This document shows, in pieces, positions 56,319-64,000 of a stretch of DNA of 64,000 bases. Under the pieces are notes generated by a model that was not told the origin of the DNA, did no database searches, and worked only from the letters and a program-made list of their open reading frames with translations. The stretch is taken from NCBI GenBank assembly GCA_030625775.1, contig DAOUQC010000004.1, positions 1 to 64,000 on the forward strand, read 5' to 3'. Made by a program: the position numbers and the translations under genes. This DNA is from Verrucomicrobiota bacterium (lineage in GTDB: Bacteria > Verrucomicrobiota > Verrucomicrobiia > Verrucomicrobiales > DEV007). How positions within the stretch are numbered: position 1 is the first letter of the stretch; every line of letters begins with the position of its first letter.

Positions 56319-57710
56319 TCATCCTTGTTCGAGCATCAATGTTTGTTTACTCAAAAAAATGGCTACCAGCTCTTTCACCACAGTTTTTTCCTGCTCAGCA
56401 AGATTATTACTTTCACTGATATCAACAGACAAATCATATAACTGCCACGCTTGGTTTTTTGAGGTTCGAACAATCTTCCACTTTCCTTTTCTCAATGCCG
56501 CATGTTTTCCATACTCAAAGTAAAACTCTCTGTGGGGTGATTTATTAGTTTTCCCCGTCAATACCGGAAGCATATTCCGCCCATCCAAAATCCGATCCTT
56601 GGGTAAAGCAGCACCACTGATTTCTGCAGTAGTTACCAATAAATCAGGTGACCACAAGGGAACATCTATCACCGAATTCTTTTTAATTTTTCCCGGCCAA
56701 CGTGCAAAGGCCACCACCCTCAAGCCCCCTTCCCAACAGGTCACTCCCCCACTGCGCAAGGGCGCATTCGTAGAAATATCCAAACCCTTTCGATTCAACA
56801 TAAAAGTTCCATTATCGGAATACAGAAAAACGAAGGTATTCTCGGTCACAGCAAGTCGATCCAAAGACTTAAACACACGTCCTATCGCCTGGTCCAGGGC
56901 GGTGACCACAGCCCTATAGCGTTTTTCCGGATCCTCTTCATCGGATGACATACCATACTCTTTAAAAGCCCAGTCTGGTGCCTGCCAATTTGTGATCTGA
57001 CCTGGAGCTTTATTGCCCTTGTTAGGAAAATGAGGTGAATTGAAGGGCAAATAGACAAACCACGGTGTTTGGTTTTTTGTTTTTGTCTCGATAAAATGAA
57101 TCGCTGAATCGGCAAATAAATCCGTGCTATATTGTCCATCACGATCAATTTCTTCTGTATTGTGAAACAAATCGTGTTTGCCATTATAAACGTGGTGGTA
57201 ATAATCAATATTACCCGAAGCAAAACCCAGAAATTCATCAAATCCTCGTTCAGTAGGTCTTGATCCGGGAGCAAAGCCAATATTCCATTTTCCAAAAGCT
57301 CCTGTTGCATAAGCAGATGGGCTGGACTTCACCACTGCAGGGATCAAAATCTCCGAATGTCTCAAGCCTATTCCAAAGTTACCTTTGATTCCACCCAACT
57401 GGTTTGTCAGTTGATGTCTTTGTGAAATTCGTCCACTCATCAAACAAGCACGTGATACCGTGCAGGTAGGTGATGCCGTATAGAAACTGGTTAATCGAGC
57501 ACTTTGGGTCGCGAAGAGGTCAAGATTGGGAGTTTTAATGAGACTTTTAGAATTGTAGCTTTTTAAATCAGCATAACCAAGATTGTCGACTGTAATGATC
57601 AAAATGTTTGCAGCTTGATCTGCAGCCCATCCTCTTATAGAAAACAAGGCTATAAAAAGTAACAATGATGTTGTGAAGTTTTTTATGTGGGAGTTTATAT
57701 TTGTGTGCAT
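56319..57710 (-). CDS. Exported sulfatase-family protein with altered active site
   Basis: A 463-residue arylsulfatase-like protein with a signal peptide (after MHTNINSHIKNF). It retains LIITVDNLGYADL, SPTCTVSRACLMSGR, GKWNIG, LPFNSPHFP, YSDNG and LRSGGVTCWEGGLRV. Compared with standard sulfatases, the second Asp of the metal pair is Asn (DN rather than DD), the formylglycine motif is CTVSR in place of CxPSR, GKWHLG is GKWNIG, and the Lys expected after RGG is absent. The Cys, the motif Arg, the Lys of GKW, the PH His and the DN pair remain. The enzyme may be inactive or have a changed reaction. ATG at 57710. Confidence 0.88.
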   Translation of the reverse strand: MHTNINSHIKNFTTSLLLFIALFSIRGWAADQAANILIITVDNLGYADLKSYNSKSLIKTPNLDLFATQSARLTSFYTASPTCTVSRACLMSGRISQRHQLTNQLGGIKGNFGIGLRHSEILIPAVVKSSPSAYATGAFGKWNIGFAPGSRPTERGFDEFLGFASGNIDYYHHVYNGKHDLFHNTEEIDRDGQYSTDLFADSAIHFIETKTKNQTPWFVYLPFNSPHFPNKGNKAPGQITNWQAPDWAFKEYGMSSDEEDPEKRYRAVVTALDQAIGRVFKSLDRLAVTENTFVFLYSDNGTFMLNRKGLDISTNAPLRSGGVTCWEGGLRVVAFARWPGKIKKNSVIDVPLWSPDLLVTTAEISGAALPKDRILDGRNMLPVLTGKTNKSPHREFYFEYGKHAALRKGKWKIVRTSKNQAWQLYDLSVDISESNNLAEQEKTVVKELVAIFLSKQTLMLEQG

Positions 57711-57979
57711 CTTGCCAAGTCTATATTTTAGGAAATTTCTCAAATTTGAATTACATAAATACATATTTAAGAAGAATTATTTATTTCAAAATTAATTATC
57801 CGTATTATAGCGGTGAATGACTTAACAATAGCCTCATACCTCGTTAATAGTCAATCAGTTGCTATTGTAAATGAACTGTGAATAAGGTGCGAATCAATGC
57901 TGATAAAACCTTAAATTTGAGAATAAGTGAGAATTGTGCCCTCTTATTCAAAGAATGACACAAGTTGTTCACAGTTTAA
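57711..57979. other. AT-rich intergenic region, candidate replication origin
   Basis: The 269-bp gap between sulfatase and rnc is AT-rich from 57721 to about 57870. It contains TTATTCACA (rc of 57877-57885), one mismatch from the DnaA box TTATCCACA, and at least four two-mismatch words: TTATCCGTA (about 57796), TTATTCTCA (rc, about 57919), TTATTCAAA (57944) and TTGTTCACA (57965). No gene. G/C strand bias appears to change near here. This is inference, not proof. Confidence 0.4.
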
Positions 57980-58681
57980 TCAAGGGTCTTTCTCATTTTC
58001 GTTCCAGAGCTCATCGTCCAGAGCTTGGGTGGCTGCTTCAAATTCAGCTTCTTTTTTGCTGTACCCCCTACCGCAGCCGAGCAACTTGCCACTCCATTCA
58101 ACACAAACTTCGAAAATTTTAGCGTGATCGGGGCCCTCCTGCTGTAGAATTCGGTATTGCGGGCTGCTTGAAGAGATGGCCTGCAACAATTCCTGCAAAC
58201 GTCCTTTGGGGTTGGCTTCATCAGGTTCATGAGCCGCTTCGTCAATAGCCGACACACATTGTGAAAGCACAAATGTTCTGGTGGCCTCAATACCTCCATC
58301 AAGGTAAATAGCTCCAATCAGAGCTTCATAAGCATCGGCGAGATTGGATACGCGTTCTTTGCCACCGGACGATTCTTCGCCCTTACCGAGCAGAAGAAAG
58401 TTAAAAAGTTTGATTTGCCGGGCAAATTTCCACAGAGCATCGCGTGATACCAAGCGGGAGCGCACTTTAGTGAGACGTCCTTCTCCAAAGGCGGGATATG
58501 CTTGATAGAGTTCATCAGTGAGTATGAGTTGAAGCACCGCATCACCGAGGTATTCGAGCCGCTGATTATCAAAATGTGGCCGCTGGGTTTCGTAAGCCAG
58601 ACTCGGATGGGTCATCGCTTCTGCCAATAATAAGGAATTGGCAAACTTGTATCCGATGATTTTTTCTAAAGATTCAGGCAT
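57980..58681 (-). CDS. rnc: Ribonuclease III
   Basis: Double-stranded RNA endonuclease of 233 residues. The RNase III signature is NQRLEYLGDAVLQL near residue 39, with DAYEALIGAIYLDGG as the second catalytic helix. A C-terminal dsRNA-binding domain follows (NPKGRLQELLQA, GPDHAKIFEVCVEWSGK, GYSKKEAEFEAATQAL). Normal length. Its stop codon is next to the AT-rich region and tRNA-His lies 80 bp upstream on the same strand. Confidence 0.97.
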   Translation of the reverse strand: MPESLEKIIGYKFANSLLLAEAMTHPSLAYETQRPHFDNQRLEYLGDAVLQLILTDELYQAYPAFGEGRLTKVRSRLVSRDALWKFARQIKLFNFLLLGKGEESSGGKERVSNLADAYEALIGAIYLDGGIEATRTFVLSQCVSAIDEAAHEPDEANPKGRLQELLQAISSSSPQYRILQQEGPDHAKIFEVCVEWSGKLLGCGRGYSKKEAEFEAATQALDDELWNENEKDP

Positions 58682-58761
58682 TCAATCGATAGAGACACTT
58701 GAAAAGGCAAAAAGTTTAAAATCTTTAAAAAAGCATTTTAAACATCCATTTTATCTAAAAG

Positions 58762-58838
58762 TGGGGTGGATGACGGGACTCGAACCCGCGACAACCGGAA
58801 TCACAATCCGGGGCTCTACCAACTGAGCTACAACCACC
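58762..58838 (-). tRNA. tRNA-His (GTG anticodon)
   Basis: The cloverleaf can be folded on the minus strand. The anticodon loop is TTGTGAT flanked by a CCGGA/TCCGG stem, giving anticodon GTG. The T-loop TTCGAGT is in CGCGGGTTCGAGTCCCG, the D-loop in AGCTCAGTTGGTAGAGC, and CCA is encoded at the 3' end. The extra G at position -1 (opposite the C discriminator) is present, as expected for tRNA-His. One T-T mismatch lies in the acceptor stem. Confidence 0.97.
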
Positions 58839-58943
58839 ATTTTTTAAAATGATCCCTGATAGCAGAAAATGCTGCCGTCAAGGCTCGGGAAAGTAGGGGA
58901 CAAAAACCGGTTTAGCCAGTAATTTTTTTGCAGCTAAAGGCAC

Positions 58944-59546
58944 TTAATCAGAAAGCGTGATGTCCACACGAATTAAACCTCTGAAATCTCCGGTTTTATA
59001 GCCGGTGGCGCGGTCTTCAGGGTATAATTTTTTGATCAATTCAAGTATCTCAGGTTTAATGTCGTCGGTTTGTCCATGGCAGTTAAGGCATAAGGGTTGT
59101 ATCATGAGAGGCTCATAATATCGTACGATTGTATTACCAGGATCTGAACTATCCGACATATTGTGAATATATTCAGTGGGAATTTGACTCTCGCTGTCTT
59201 TGGATGACTGGAAGATATCCAGTATTTTAATATCAGTGGCATCAGCCGCATTGTCAGGGTTGCGTAAACGAGAGGAAATGCGTCGAATGACCATGTTTTC
59301 GTGAATGGAACCAGCAGCCTCGGTTAGGGCTGGGGCCGAGTTTTTGCACATTGGAATTGCCATAGCTGCCCCCCCGGATTTCATAGCGCTTTGCAAAGGT
59401 CCAATAAAAGCGGTCTTCAGGGATATAACCGCCTGATGCCCCATTTTTTTGATTGCAGCCTCATCAAATTCCGCTGACTTTTCCTGCTTGCAGGCGGAGA
59501 GCCAAAAAACTGCCAACAGCGTGGCTAAAATAGTGTGTAAATTCAT
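58944..59546 (-). CDS. DUF3365 (Tll0287-like) lipoprotein with haem c motif
   Basis: A 200-residue lipoprotein (lipobox WLSAC) with a DUF3365 domain: IPMCKNSAPAL, IRRISSRLRNPDNAADATD, and the haem c motif CLNCHG near residue 157 followed by GYKTGDFRGLIRVDI. Such domains are haem sensors or electron carriers in redox signalling. Overlaps the DUF2892 gene by 4 nt (ATGA). Function not known. Confidence 0.9.
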   Translation of the reverse strand: MNLHTILATLLAVFWLSACKQEKSAEFDEAAIKKMGHQAVISLKTAFIGPLQSAMKSGGAAMAIPMCKNSAPALTEAAGSIHENMVIRRISSRLRNPDNAADATDIKILDIFQSSKDSESQIPTEYIHNMSDSSDPGNTIVRYYEPLMIQPLCLNCHGQTDDIKPEILELIKKLYPEDRATGYKTGDFRGLIRVDITLSD

Positions 59547-59770
59547 TGTTTGTCTTGTTTGTCATTGCTGCAGCTGTCTCCGACTTTACCAATTCCCAAT
59601 TTAGCCAGAAGATCCTCCATCAGACACCAATGGGTGAAAGAAGACTGTAGCAAGTTGGCTCCGACAAAAGCAGTGAACCACAGCCAATTCTGATTGTGGT
59701 AATGGGCCAGGGCCAGAGAGATAAGAATAAAGCTGCCTGCGATGGCCCGGATGACGAGTTCACGTTTCAT
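59543..59770 (-). CDS. DUF2892 small membrane protein
   Basis: A 75-residue protein with two membrane helices (AIAGSFILISLALAHY and WLWFTAFVGANLLQSSFTHWC) and the DUF2892 pattern WCLMEDLLAKLG. Members are often found beside rhodanese and sulfur/redox genes. Translationally coupled to the haem lipoprotein downstream, suggesting a joint role in redox at the membrane. Confidence 0.88.
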   Translation of the reverse strand: MKRELVIRAIAGSFILISLALAHYHNQNWLWFTAFVGANLLQSSFTHWCLMEDLLAKLGIGKVGDSCSNDKQDKQ

Positions 59771-59867
59771 GATATAACTGTAATTATTACTATATAGTTA
59801 TATAGCATCAAAAAAATAAGAGTCACGGACTATTTAAGAAATATTTAAGCCGAAGGATGTTTTTCAG

Positions 59868-60431
59868 CTATGAGGCAAAAATCACCCGGGCACTTTCACA
59901 GATTCCAAAAGTGGTCTCATCAATCGAAAGCTCGTCGGTATCTATTGTAAAATCAGCGCTTGCAGAGTACATTTTGTCCCGCTCAAGCAAAAGGTCCTTG
60001 ATCGTTTGTAGGGGATCAGGCGTATGCAGCAGGGGACGCTCGTGATTTCTGGACACACGCTCGAGAATAGCGTCGGCTGAAGCTTTCAACCAGATCACGT
60101 AGCCTGTTTCAGCGAGCATCTGACGGTTTCCCTCACGCAAAACAATTCCTCCTCCGGTAGATATAACCTGGTTGTTGCGTTTGGAACAGTTGCGCAGTGT
60201 ATCACTTTCAAGGTCACGGAAATAATCCTCCCCTTCATCAGTAAAAATATCACTGATGGTTTTGCCGCGGGATTCCACGATGAGTTCATCAGTGTCTATG
60301 AAAGCAAAACCCAGACTGTGAGCGACTCGTTTGCCGATCGAAGTTTTGCCCGTGCCCATGAAACCGATCAGGATCACATTACGCAATAAGTCTCTTGCGG
60401 AAGGATTTTGTTTGAATGATGATTCGGACAT
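59868..60431 (-). CDS. aroK: Shikimate kinase
   Basis: A 187-residue P-loop kinase phosphorylating shikimate in aromatic amino acid synthesis. Walker A is GFMGTGKTSIGKRVA, the shikimate-binding DTDELI follows, and STGGGIVLR and the lid region NHERPLLHTPDPLQTIKDLLLERDKMYSASAD are typical. ATG at 60431. Divergent from tsaC. Confidence 0.95.
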   Translation of the reverse strand: MSESSFKQNPSARDLLRNVILIGFMGTGKTSIGKRVAHSLGFAFIDTDELIVESRGKTISDIFTDEGEDYFRDLESDTLRNCSKRNNQVISTGGGIVLREGNRQMLAETGYVIWLKASADAILERVSRNHERPLLHTPDPLQTIKDLLLERDKMYSASADFTIDTDELSIDETTFGICESARVIFAS

Positions 60432-60549
60432 GGGACTAAAAACAAAGCGAGTCGGTTTGGCGTTGACCTTACCTGCTACAATGCGAATTTGAACCAGAAT
60501 TCCAGCTCGATTTCAAGAGCAGGCTTTGATTTCCTAAAATTAGGCTGAA

Positions 60550-61602
60550 ATGAACACACAAATAATACGGACAGACTCCGATGAATCCACAGCACAAGCG
60601 GTTCAACGCACCGTGGAAGAACTGCGGTCTGGGAATGTGGTGGCCCTGCCTACGGAAACTGTCTATGGTCTGGCGGCAGATGCTTTCAATGCAGAGGCAG
60701 TGGCAAAGATCTTCGAAGCTAAAGAGCGTCCAGGCTTTGATCCGCTGATTGTCCATGTAGCTAGTCAGAAAGCCATTCGTGAGGTCGCGGATGTGCCGGA
60801 GAACATCCGCAAAGCCGTGCGAAGTTTAACGGAACTGTTCTGGCCCGGACCCTTGACCCTGATTCTACCGAAAAATGACAAGGTGCCGGATATTGTAACG
60901 GCAGGCTTAACAACCGTAGCGGTTCGCTGTAGTCAAAATGAGATTTTTAAACAAGTGCTCGAAGACCTGGGGCGTCCCTTGGCGGCGCCGAGCGCCAATC
61001 GTTTTGGGCGCATCAGTCCGACCTCTGCCGATGCGGTGATGAGCGAACTGGAAGGGCGTATTCCCGTAATTGTGGATGGCGGAGCATGTGCCAGAGGTCT
61101 TGAGTCAACCATTGTCCAGGTCGTGGCAGCGGAGGGCAAAGGCAAAGCCACCTTTAGGATACTACGTAAGGGACCAATCAGTGCGGATCAGCTGAAACGT
61201 TATGGTAAAATAGAAATGGCCAGCAATGATGCGGTATCAGAAAATGCGCCGGAAGCTCCCGGTCTATTGGCCACTCATTATGCACCGAACACCCCCTTGC
61301 GCTTGTTACGCAAACCGCAGGACTTCAAACGGGAGCCAGGTAAGCGCTATGGTTTACTGAGTTACCGTGGCAAAAAAAAGGACGGTTACACGACCTTATA
61401 CGATTGGGATGAAATAGAAATCCTCAGCCCAGGTTCGGGAAAAACGGTGGAGGCGGCTTTAAGGTTCTTTTTTTTGCTGCGTAAACTGGATGAGTCAGGT
61501 GTGGATGAAATCATCGCCGAACCGGTGTCAGAATTCGGGGTGGGTGCGGCGATTATGGAACGTCTGCAACGGGCGGCGGTTAAGGAAGGAGGAAGGAGAT
61601 AG
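60550..61602 (+). CDS. L-threonylcarbamoyladenylate synthase (Sua5/TsaC type)
   Basis: Makes the intermediate for t6A37 in ANN-decoding tRNAs; 350 residues. The YrdC domain is seen in GNVVALPTETVYGLAADAF, KERPGFDPLIVHVA, FWPGPLTLIL, AVRCSQ and APSANRFGRISPT. The C-terminal Sua5 domain starts near residue 235 (APGLLATHYAPNTPL). It is the two-domain Sua5 form, not the short TsaC. A short downstream gap leads to murJ. Confidence 0.94.
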   Translation: MNTQIIRTDSDESTAQAVQRTVEELRSGNVVALPTETVYGLAADAFNAEAVAKIFEAKERPGFDPLIVHVASQKAIREVADVPENIRKAVRSLTELFWPGPLTLILPKNDKVPDIVTAGLTTVAVRCSQNEIFKQVLEDLGRPLAAPSANRFGRISPTSADAVMSELEGRIPVIVDGGACARGLESTIVQVVAAEGKGKATFRILRKGPISADQLKRYGKIEMASNDAVSENAPEAPGLLATHYAPNTPLRLLRKPQDFKREPGKRYGLLSYRGKKKDGYTTLYDWDEIEILSPGSGKTVEAALRFFFLLRKLDESGVDEIIAEPVSEFGVGAAIMERLQRAAVKEGGRR

Positions 61603-61710
61603 GAGTCAGGAGTCAGAATCTTTGATTTAGTGAACTGCCGATAGTTGTATGCCTACTGATAGAATGAGTATATCGGATCCGTATAAAGTCAGGAACGATT
61701 TGTAACGACT

Positions 61711-63252
61711 ATGGGCATGATGCGATCACTGGCTACTGTGGGGGGCTTCACTTTGATGAGTCGCGTTCTCGGGTTTGTCCGTGACATGGTGATCTCGCGA
61801 TATCTGGGGGTTGGAATCCAAATGGATGCCTGGGTGGTAGCCTTTCGTTTCCCAAATTTGTTCCGGCGGGTTTTTGGAGAGGGGGCATTCAATGCGGCTT
61901 TTGTGCCACTGTACAGTCGAAAGCTGGAAGAAGATGGTGACCAGGCGGCAGATCTATTCGCTGCGCGGACAGTGACCTTGATGGCGCTGATCCTGATCGT
62001 GATAGCAGTGCTGGCCTACCTGTTTATGGGACCGATCACCCGGGTGGTAGCACGAGGTTATACGGGAGAGCGCTTTGATCTAGCAGTCACGCTTTCCCGC
62101 ATCACGACGGTATATTTGATTTTTGTCTGCCTGATGGCGGCCTTCAGCGGCATGCTGAATAGCCGGAGAATATTTGGTCCGCCTGCCTTTGCCTACGTGA
62201 TATTAAATATCGTTTTTTTGACCGGTTTGTTTGTCGTAGTGCCAAAAACCGGTCAACCCGAGGTAGTTTTATCCTGGTCAGTGGTCATTGCCGGTGTGCT
62301 GCAACTGGGCTGGGTGATGCTGGCTTGCTCGCGACGTGGCATACGTATTCGCCCGGCCATGCCGAAAATTGATGGTGATATCAAGAAGCTGGGAATACTC
62401 ATGTTGCCGGGGCTGGCAAGCGCAGGTGTTCAACAGGTTAATTTGCTGGTGGGACAATCGGTGGCTTCTTTTCAAGAGAGTGGTCCATCCTATCTGTATT
62501 TTTCCGACCGGGTGAATCAATTACCCCTGGGTTTGATTGGAGTGGCTTTTGGTATTGTTTTATTGCCGGAAATCACTCGTAATTTGCGCGCAGGCAAAGA
62601 AAAACTGGCAGAGTCTTCTCTGGCGCATGGGATTGAGATGTCTTTATTACTAAGCCTACCTGCGATGGTGGCAATGATAGTGATCCCTGAAGAGATTATG
62701 CATGGCCTATTCCAAGGCGGGGAATTCACCACTGAAGCCGCTTATCAGGCGGGATTGGCCCTCAGGGCATTTGCGATTGGAGCACCTGCCTACATTCTGG
62801 CGCGTGTTTTGCAGACAGCCTACTTTGCTCGCGAGAATACCAAGACCCCCATGCGCTATACGATGGTATCAGCGGTGGTGAACATAATCTTAAGCATCAT
62901 ATTGTTCATGCTGTTGAAACACGTGGGGTGTGCTTTGGCGACCTCGATTGCTGGTTGGGTCAATGTGATTCTATTGGCGATCACCTTGAAAAGATCCCGT
63001 TTTTTGAAAATGGAAACAGGTTTCAGCAAACGACTGGTTGGCATGTTAATCGCAAGTGTCATCATGGGATTAGGCGTGTGGTTTTTAGCCCGGTGGGGAT
63101 CCGGTTGGTTGAAAGGGGACTACGGTCTGATCATCCGTCTGAGTGTTCTGGCAAGCATTGTCACAGCGGGTATGCTGATGTACGGGTTATTAGTGTTGTT
63201 GTTGAAAGTGACAAGCCTGGCTGAGTTGAAAGCAGGTTTTCGACGGGCTTGA
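61711..63252 (+). CDS. murJ: Lipid II flippase MurJ
   Basis: MOP-superfamily membrane protein that flips lipid II for peptidoglycan synthesis; 513 residues with 14 or so hydrophobic segments. Typical start: SLATVGGFTLMSRVLGFVRDMVISRYLG, then AFRFPNLFRRVFGEGAFNAAFVPLYSR and the segment YFSDRVNQLPLGLIGVAFGIVLLPEI. Start ATG at 61711. Gene follows tsaC by about 108 bp. Confidence 0.96.
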   Translation: MGMMRSLATVGGFTLMSRVLGFVRDMVISRYLGVGIQMDAWVVAFRFPNLFRRVFGEGAFNAAFVPLYSRKLEEDGDQAADLFAARTVTLMALILIVIAVLAYLFMGPITRVVARGYTGERFDLAVTLSRITTVYLIFVCLMAAFSGMLNSRRIFGPPAFAYVILNIVFLTGLFVVVPKTGQPEVVLSWSVVIAGVLQLGWVMLACSRRGIRIRPAMPKIDGDIKKLGILMLPGLASAGVQQVNLLVGQSVASFQESGPSYLYFSDRVNQLPLGLIGVAFGIVLLPEITRNLRAGKEKLAESSLAHGIEMSLLLSLPAMVAMIVIPEEIMHGLFQGGEFTTEAAYQAGLALRAFAIGAPAYILARVLQTAYFARENTKTPMRYTMVSAVVNIILSIILFMLLKHVGCALATSIAGWVNVILLAITLKRSRFLKMETGFSKRLVGMLIASVIMGLGVWFLARWGSGWLKGDYGLIIRLSVLASIVTAGMLMYGLLVLLLKVTSLAELKAGFRRA

Positions 63253-63442
63253 GTCCAGGTAGTTTTTTGCTCATCTAAATCGATATGAAATCATGGCTGA
63301 TTTCTAAGTTCACCAGAATCAAAAGCAGAATGAATTACAAACACTTGATTTGATCAAAATCTTCACCCGGGCGGTGAGTCTGCCGTTGTCGTTCGCTCTA
63401 TAAAGAAATCGACCTTCATAAATTTGAGGTTGTATTTCAAAT

Positions 63443-63667
63443 ATGAAACCCGATCAAGAGAGAGTTACGGCCAATCCTAGGTAGTGCGGGGGACGACCAT
63501 GCATTCGTGGAATGAGGATTCGAGTGACGGACGTTCTCGATCTCCTTGCGGCTGGACTCAGTTACGAGCAGATTCTTGATGAGATGCCCGACTTGGTGCG
63601 TGAGGATATTACTGCGGCGATCACTTATGCCAAGCAGAGCATTGATCACCCGGTGAGTGCGGCATGA
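63443..63667 (+). pseudogene. DUF433 antitoxin gene interrupted by a TAG codon
   Basis: In one frame from ATG 63443: MKPDQERVTANPR, then TAG at 63482-63484, then CGGRPCIRGMRIRVTDVLDL and LAAGLSYEQILDEMPDLVREDI to the TGA at 63665-63667. The conserved DUF433 core GGRPCIRG continues directly after the stop, where members usually have a Lys or another sense codon before Cys. Translation could restart at ATG 63512, giving 51 residues that lack the core. The stop overlaps the toxin ATG (ATGA). Could be a pseudogene, a sequencing error or recoding. Confidence 0.8.
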
Positions 63668-63993
63668 TCTGGTTAGATGCACACCTTTCCATGGGTGTGG
63701 CACATTGGATTCAAGACAACCTTGGGCACGACGCACAAGCACTTAGAGACATCGGTCTTCGTGATGCCGAAGATGAGGAAATATTTGATCATGCCCGACA
63801 GGACAAGGTAACCATTCTCACGAAGAACAAGGATTTTGTGAATCTCGTCAGTCGTCTTGGTTCGCCGCCTACTGTGATTTGGCTGTGATGCGGGAATACA
63901 TCAGAGGGTAGGTTGAAGCAGATTCTTACCGACCACTTGGACGAGGCTCTTAACTTCACCGCATCGGGTGAAGATTTCGTCGAGATACAATGA
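63664..63993 (+). pseudogene. DUF5615 PIN-like toxin gene interrupted by a TGA codon
   Basis: ATG at 63664: MIWLDAHLSMGVAHWIQDNL and LRDIGLRDAEDEEIFDHARQD, KNKDFVNLVSRLG and PPTVIWL, then TGA at 63886-63888. The frame continues in phase with CGNTSEGRLKQILTDHLDEA and LNFTASGEDFVEIQ to TGA at 63991. Family members usually read VIWLRCGNTSN, so a CGA to TGA change would explain the stop. The normal length of about 110 residues is kept only if it is read through. The 74-residue product may still be made. Confidence 0.85.
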
Positions 63994-64000
63994 AACAGCG

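Overview
The window reads as a chromosomal segment of a Verrucomicrobia-type bacterium, probably from the Opitutae. This is inferred from gene content, not from any search: two tandem Tat-exported Gfo/Idh/MocA oxidoreductases, a quinoprotein dehydrogenase with a built-in cytochrome c domain, cytochrome c/SCO lipoproteins, a sulfatase, a small bS22/AURKAIP1-COX24-like ribosomal protein and a PUR-type protein, set among ordinary housekeeping genes. Shine-Dalgarno sequences are weak or absent at most starts, so several starts were chosen from homology and signal peptides. No rRNA, CRISPR array, prophage or intact insertion sequence was seen.

Layout. 1-18 kb is mostly accessory and envelope-related: Gfo/Idh paralogs, tadA, rpe, a DUF2490 barrel, the PQQ dehydrogenase, a vapBC-like pair, a regulated family II pyrophosphatase, a DUF2071 gene coupled to a lactonase, and a cytochrome c/SCO/CusF copper-handling cluster. 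18-30 kb holds a serine hydrolase, recG-mutS, trpS, a PUR protein, a PIN-TRAM protein, and a run of hisG, a 34-residue ribosomal protein and a TPR protein. 30-45 kb holds transketolase, the run yqeY-ispD-M16 peptidase-tig-clpP, an aminotransferase, mlaEFD and carB. 45-57.7 kb holds an orphan pseudopilin, an unknown secreted protein, a histidinol phosphatase, LysR-HAD, recA, a T2SS-F-like protein, ribD-HAD, mnmG and an atypical sulfatase. 57.9-64 kb holds rnc, tRNA-His, a haem lipoprotein pair, aroK, tsaC, murJ and a decayed toxin-antitoxin pair at the right edge.

Most interesting features. (1) Several signals suggest the replication origin lies near 57.7-58 kb: an AT-rich intergenic region with DnaA-box-like words, two parS-like sites in and beside mnmG, and an apparent reversal of G/C strand bias there. 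(2) The DUF433/DUF5615 toxin-antitoxin pair at the right edge carries one in-frame stop in each gene, each directly before a conserved Cys, with the reading frame otherwise intact. (3) A 34-codon bS22-like ribosomal protein gene lies between hisG and the TPR gene. (4) A sulfatase has lost several catalytic residues, including the proline of the formylglycine motif. (5) recA has a 16-bp dyad just upstream and a long low-complexity N-terminal extension.
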